37,134 bases of DNA, taken from the NCBI GenBank assembly GCA_000934455.1, contig KN886425.1:2468-39601 (forward strand), read 5' to 3'. Shown one piece after another: positions 36,601 to 37,134 of this stretch; positions within the stretch are counted from its first letter, which is position 1; each line of letters starts with the position of its first letter. The notes below the pieces were generated by a model that saw only the letters and a list, made by a program, of their open reading frames with translations, was not told where the DNA came from and did no database searches. The position numbers and the translations under genes are program-made. The stretch comes from Apostichopus parvimensis. Taxonomy: Eukaryota > Echinodermata > Holothuroidea > Aspidochirotida > Stichopodidae.

Positions 36601-37134
36601 CTGGTATGAAAAATGAACAAATTTTTGAAGCATATTTTGAAAGAGATGTCGGGAAATAAGGTAGGACGGCACGAGCCGTGGTAATAATTCACACCACAAG
36701 AAAGCGGTTAAGTTGGACAATAAAATTCTTCCAGAATCAATGTAGTCATCAGTTTAGAAGCTGGTTGCATTATATTTCTAAATAATATCAACAGGCTTTC
36801 ACAAGATTTATCAAGATCATAGTCCAATGTGCTACGAAAATACAAAATGATCAATTTCATTATGTCTCACTTAGCTGGATAGTGAACATTGCTCATTGAT
36901 GGTGAGTACAAGTCGTTCTTCAAATGTCATATGCAAAGTAGACTAGGCTAAGTACATTTGCCATAGAAATACTGTAGGCCTACACTTTCTTATTCATATT
37001 GGTTTGATTTTTAGCTTGAGATATTTCATCTGGCAACTTGAGAAAACATTTTCTACTCAAGTGTATAACTTATTTGGCAGCAGAGATTACACTGCAAATT
37101 CAACTGCTCTGAGTACACATGACACTTTTGAATC

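Noticed and set aside
1-37134. CRISPR array, operon, phage or bacterial defence system
   Set aside because: The window is eukaryotic, with spliced genes and retroposons; the tandem arrays lack constant repeats with unique spacers.

Overview
The window is nuclear DNA of an intron-rich animal, AT-rich and full of repeats. It holds one recognisable protein-coding gene, on the minus strand from 36600 down to the TGA stop at 1869: ECPAS (ECM29/KIAA0368), the HEAT-repeat adaptor and scaffold of the 26S proteasome. I could read 39 consecutive coding exons. All 38 introns are GT-AG, every codon phase closes, and there is no internal stop. They give 1,681 residues plus a split codon, which aligns end to end with my recollection of human ECM29 from about residue 200 to the C terminus. 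The N-terminal exons and the promoter lie beyond 37134. The divergence from vertebrates, together with (ATT)n-tailed LINE ends and tRNA-headed SINEs, suggests a marine invertebrate deuterostome, perhaps an echinoderm. The species assignment is inference.

Layout: 36.6-26.2 kb carries exons w1-w10 (numbered from the first exon visible). Their introns hold an antisense SINE, an AT-rich array, a G-rich tract, a 207-bp hAT-type MITE with 8-bp target duplications, and (ATT)n tails. 26.1-25.4 kb is a 760-bp assembly gap, bordered by a 55-bp inverted repeat that contains a degenerate hammerhead-like motif. 25.1-14.9 kb carries w11-w23, with a second copy of the same SINE, a 31-bp tandem array and several local duplications. 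13.8-8.0 kb carries w24-w32, with a tRNA-derived SINE and two LINE 3' ends; the tail of one stops a few bases from a splice donor. 7.9-4.0 kb carries w32-w36, a long AT array, a tRNA-derived SINE fragment, a G-rich (in the transcript) minisatellite of about 90-bp units, and one of two copies of an unclassified repeat. 3.4-1.87 kb holds the last three coding exons and a 36-nt near-perfect hairpin. 1-1868 is 3' UTR and downstream flank with no recognised gene.

I see no operon, defence system, CRISPR array or other new gene system. The points worth following up are the repeats: the foldback beside the gap, the intact MITE, the inverted SINE pair, the unclassified repeat pair, the G-quadruplex-prone minisatellite, and lineage-specific acidic linkers in the ECM29 protein. 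Comparisons with human ECM29 and with repeat families come from memory, not from a search.
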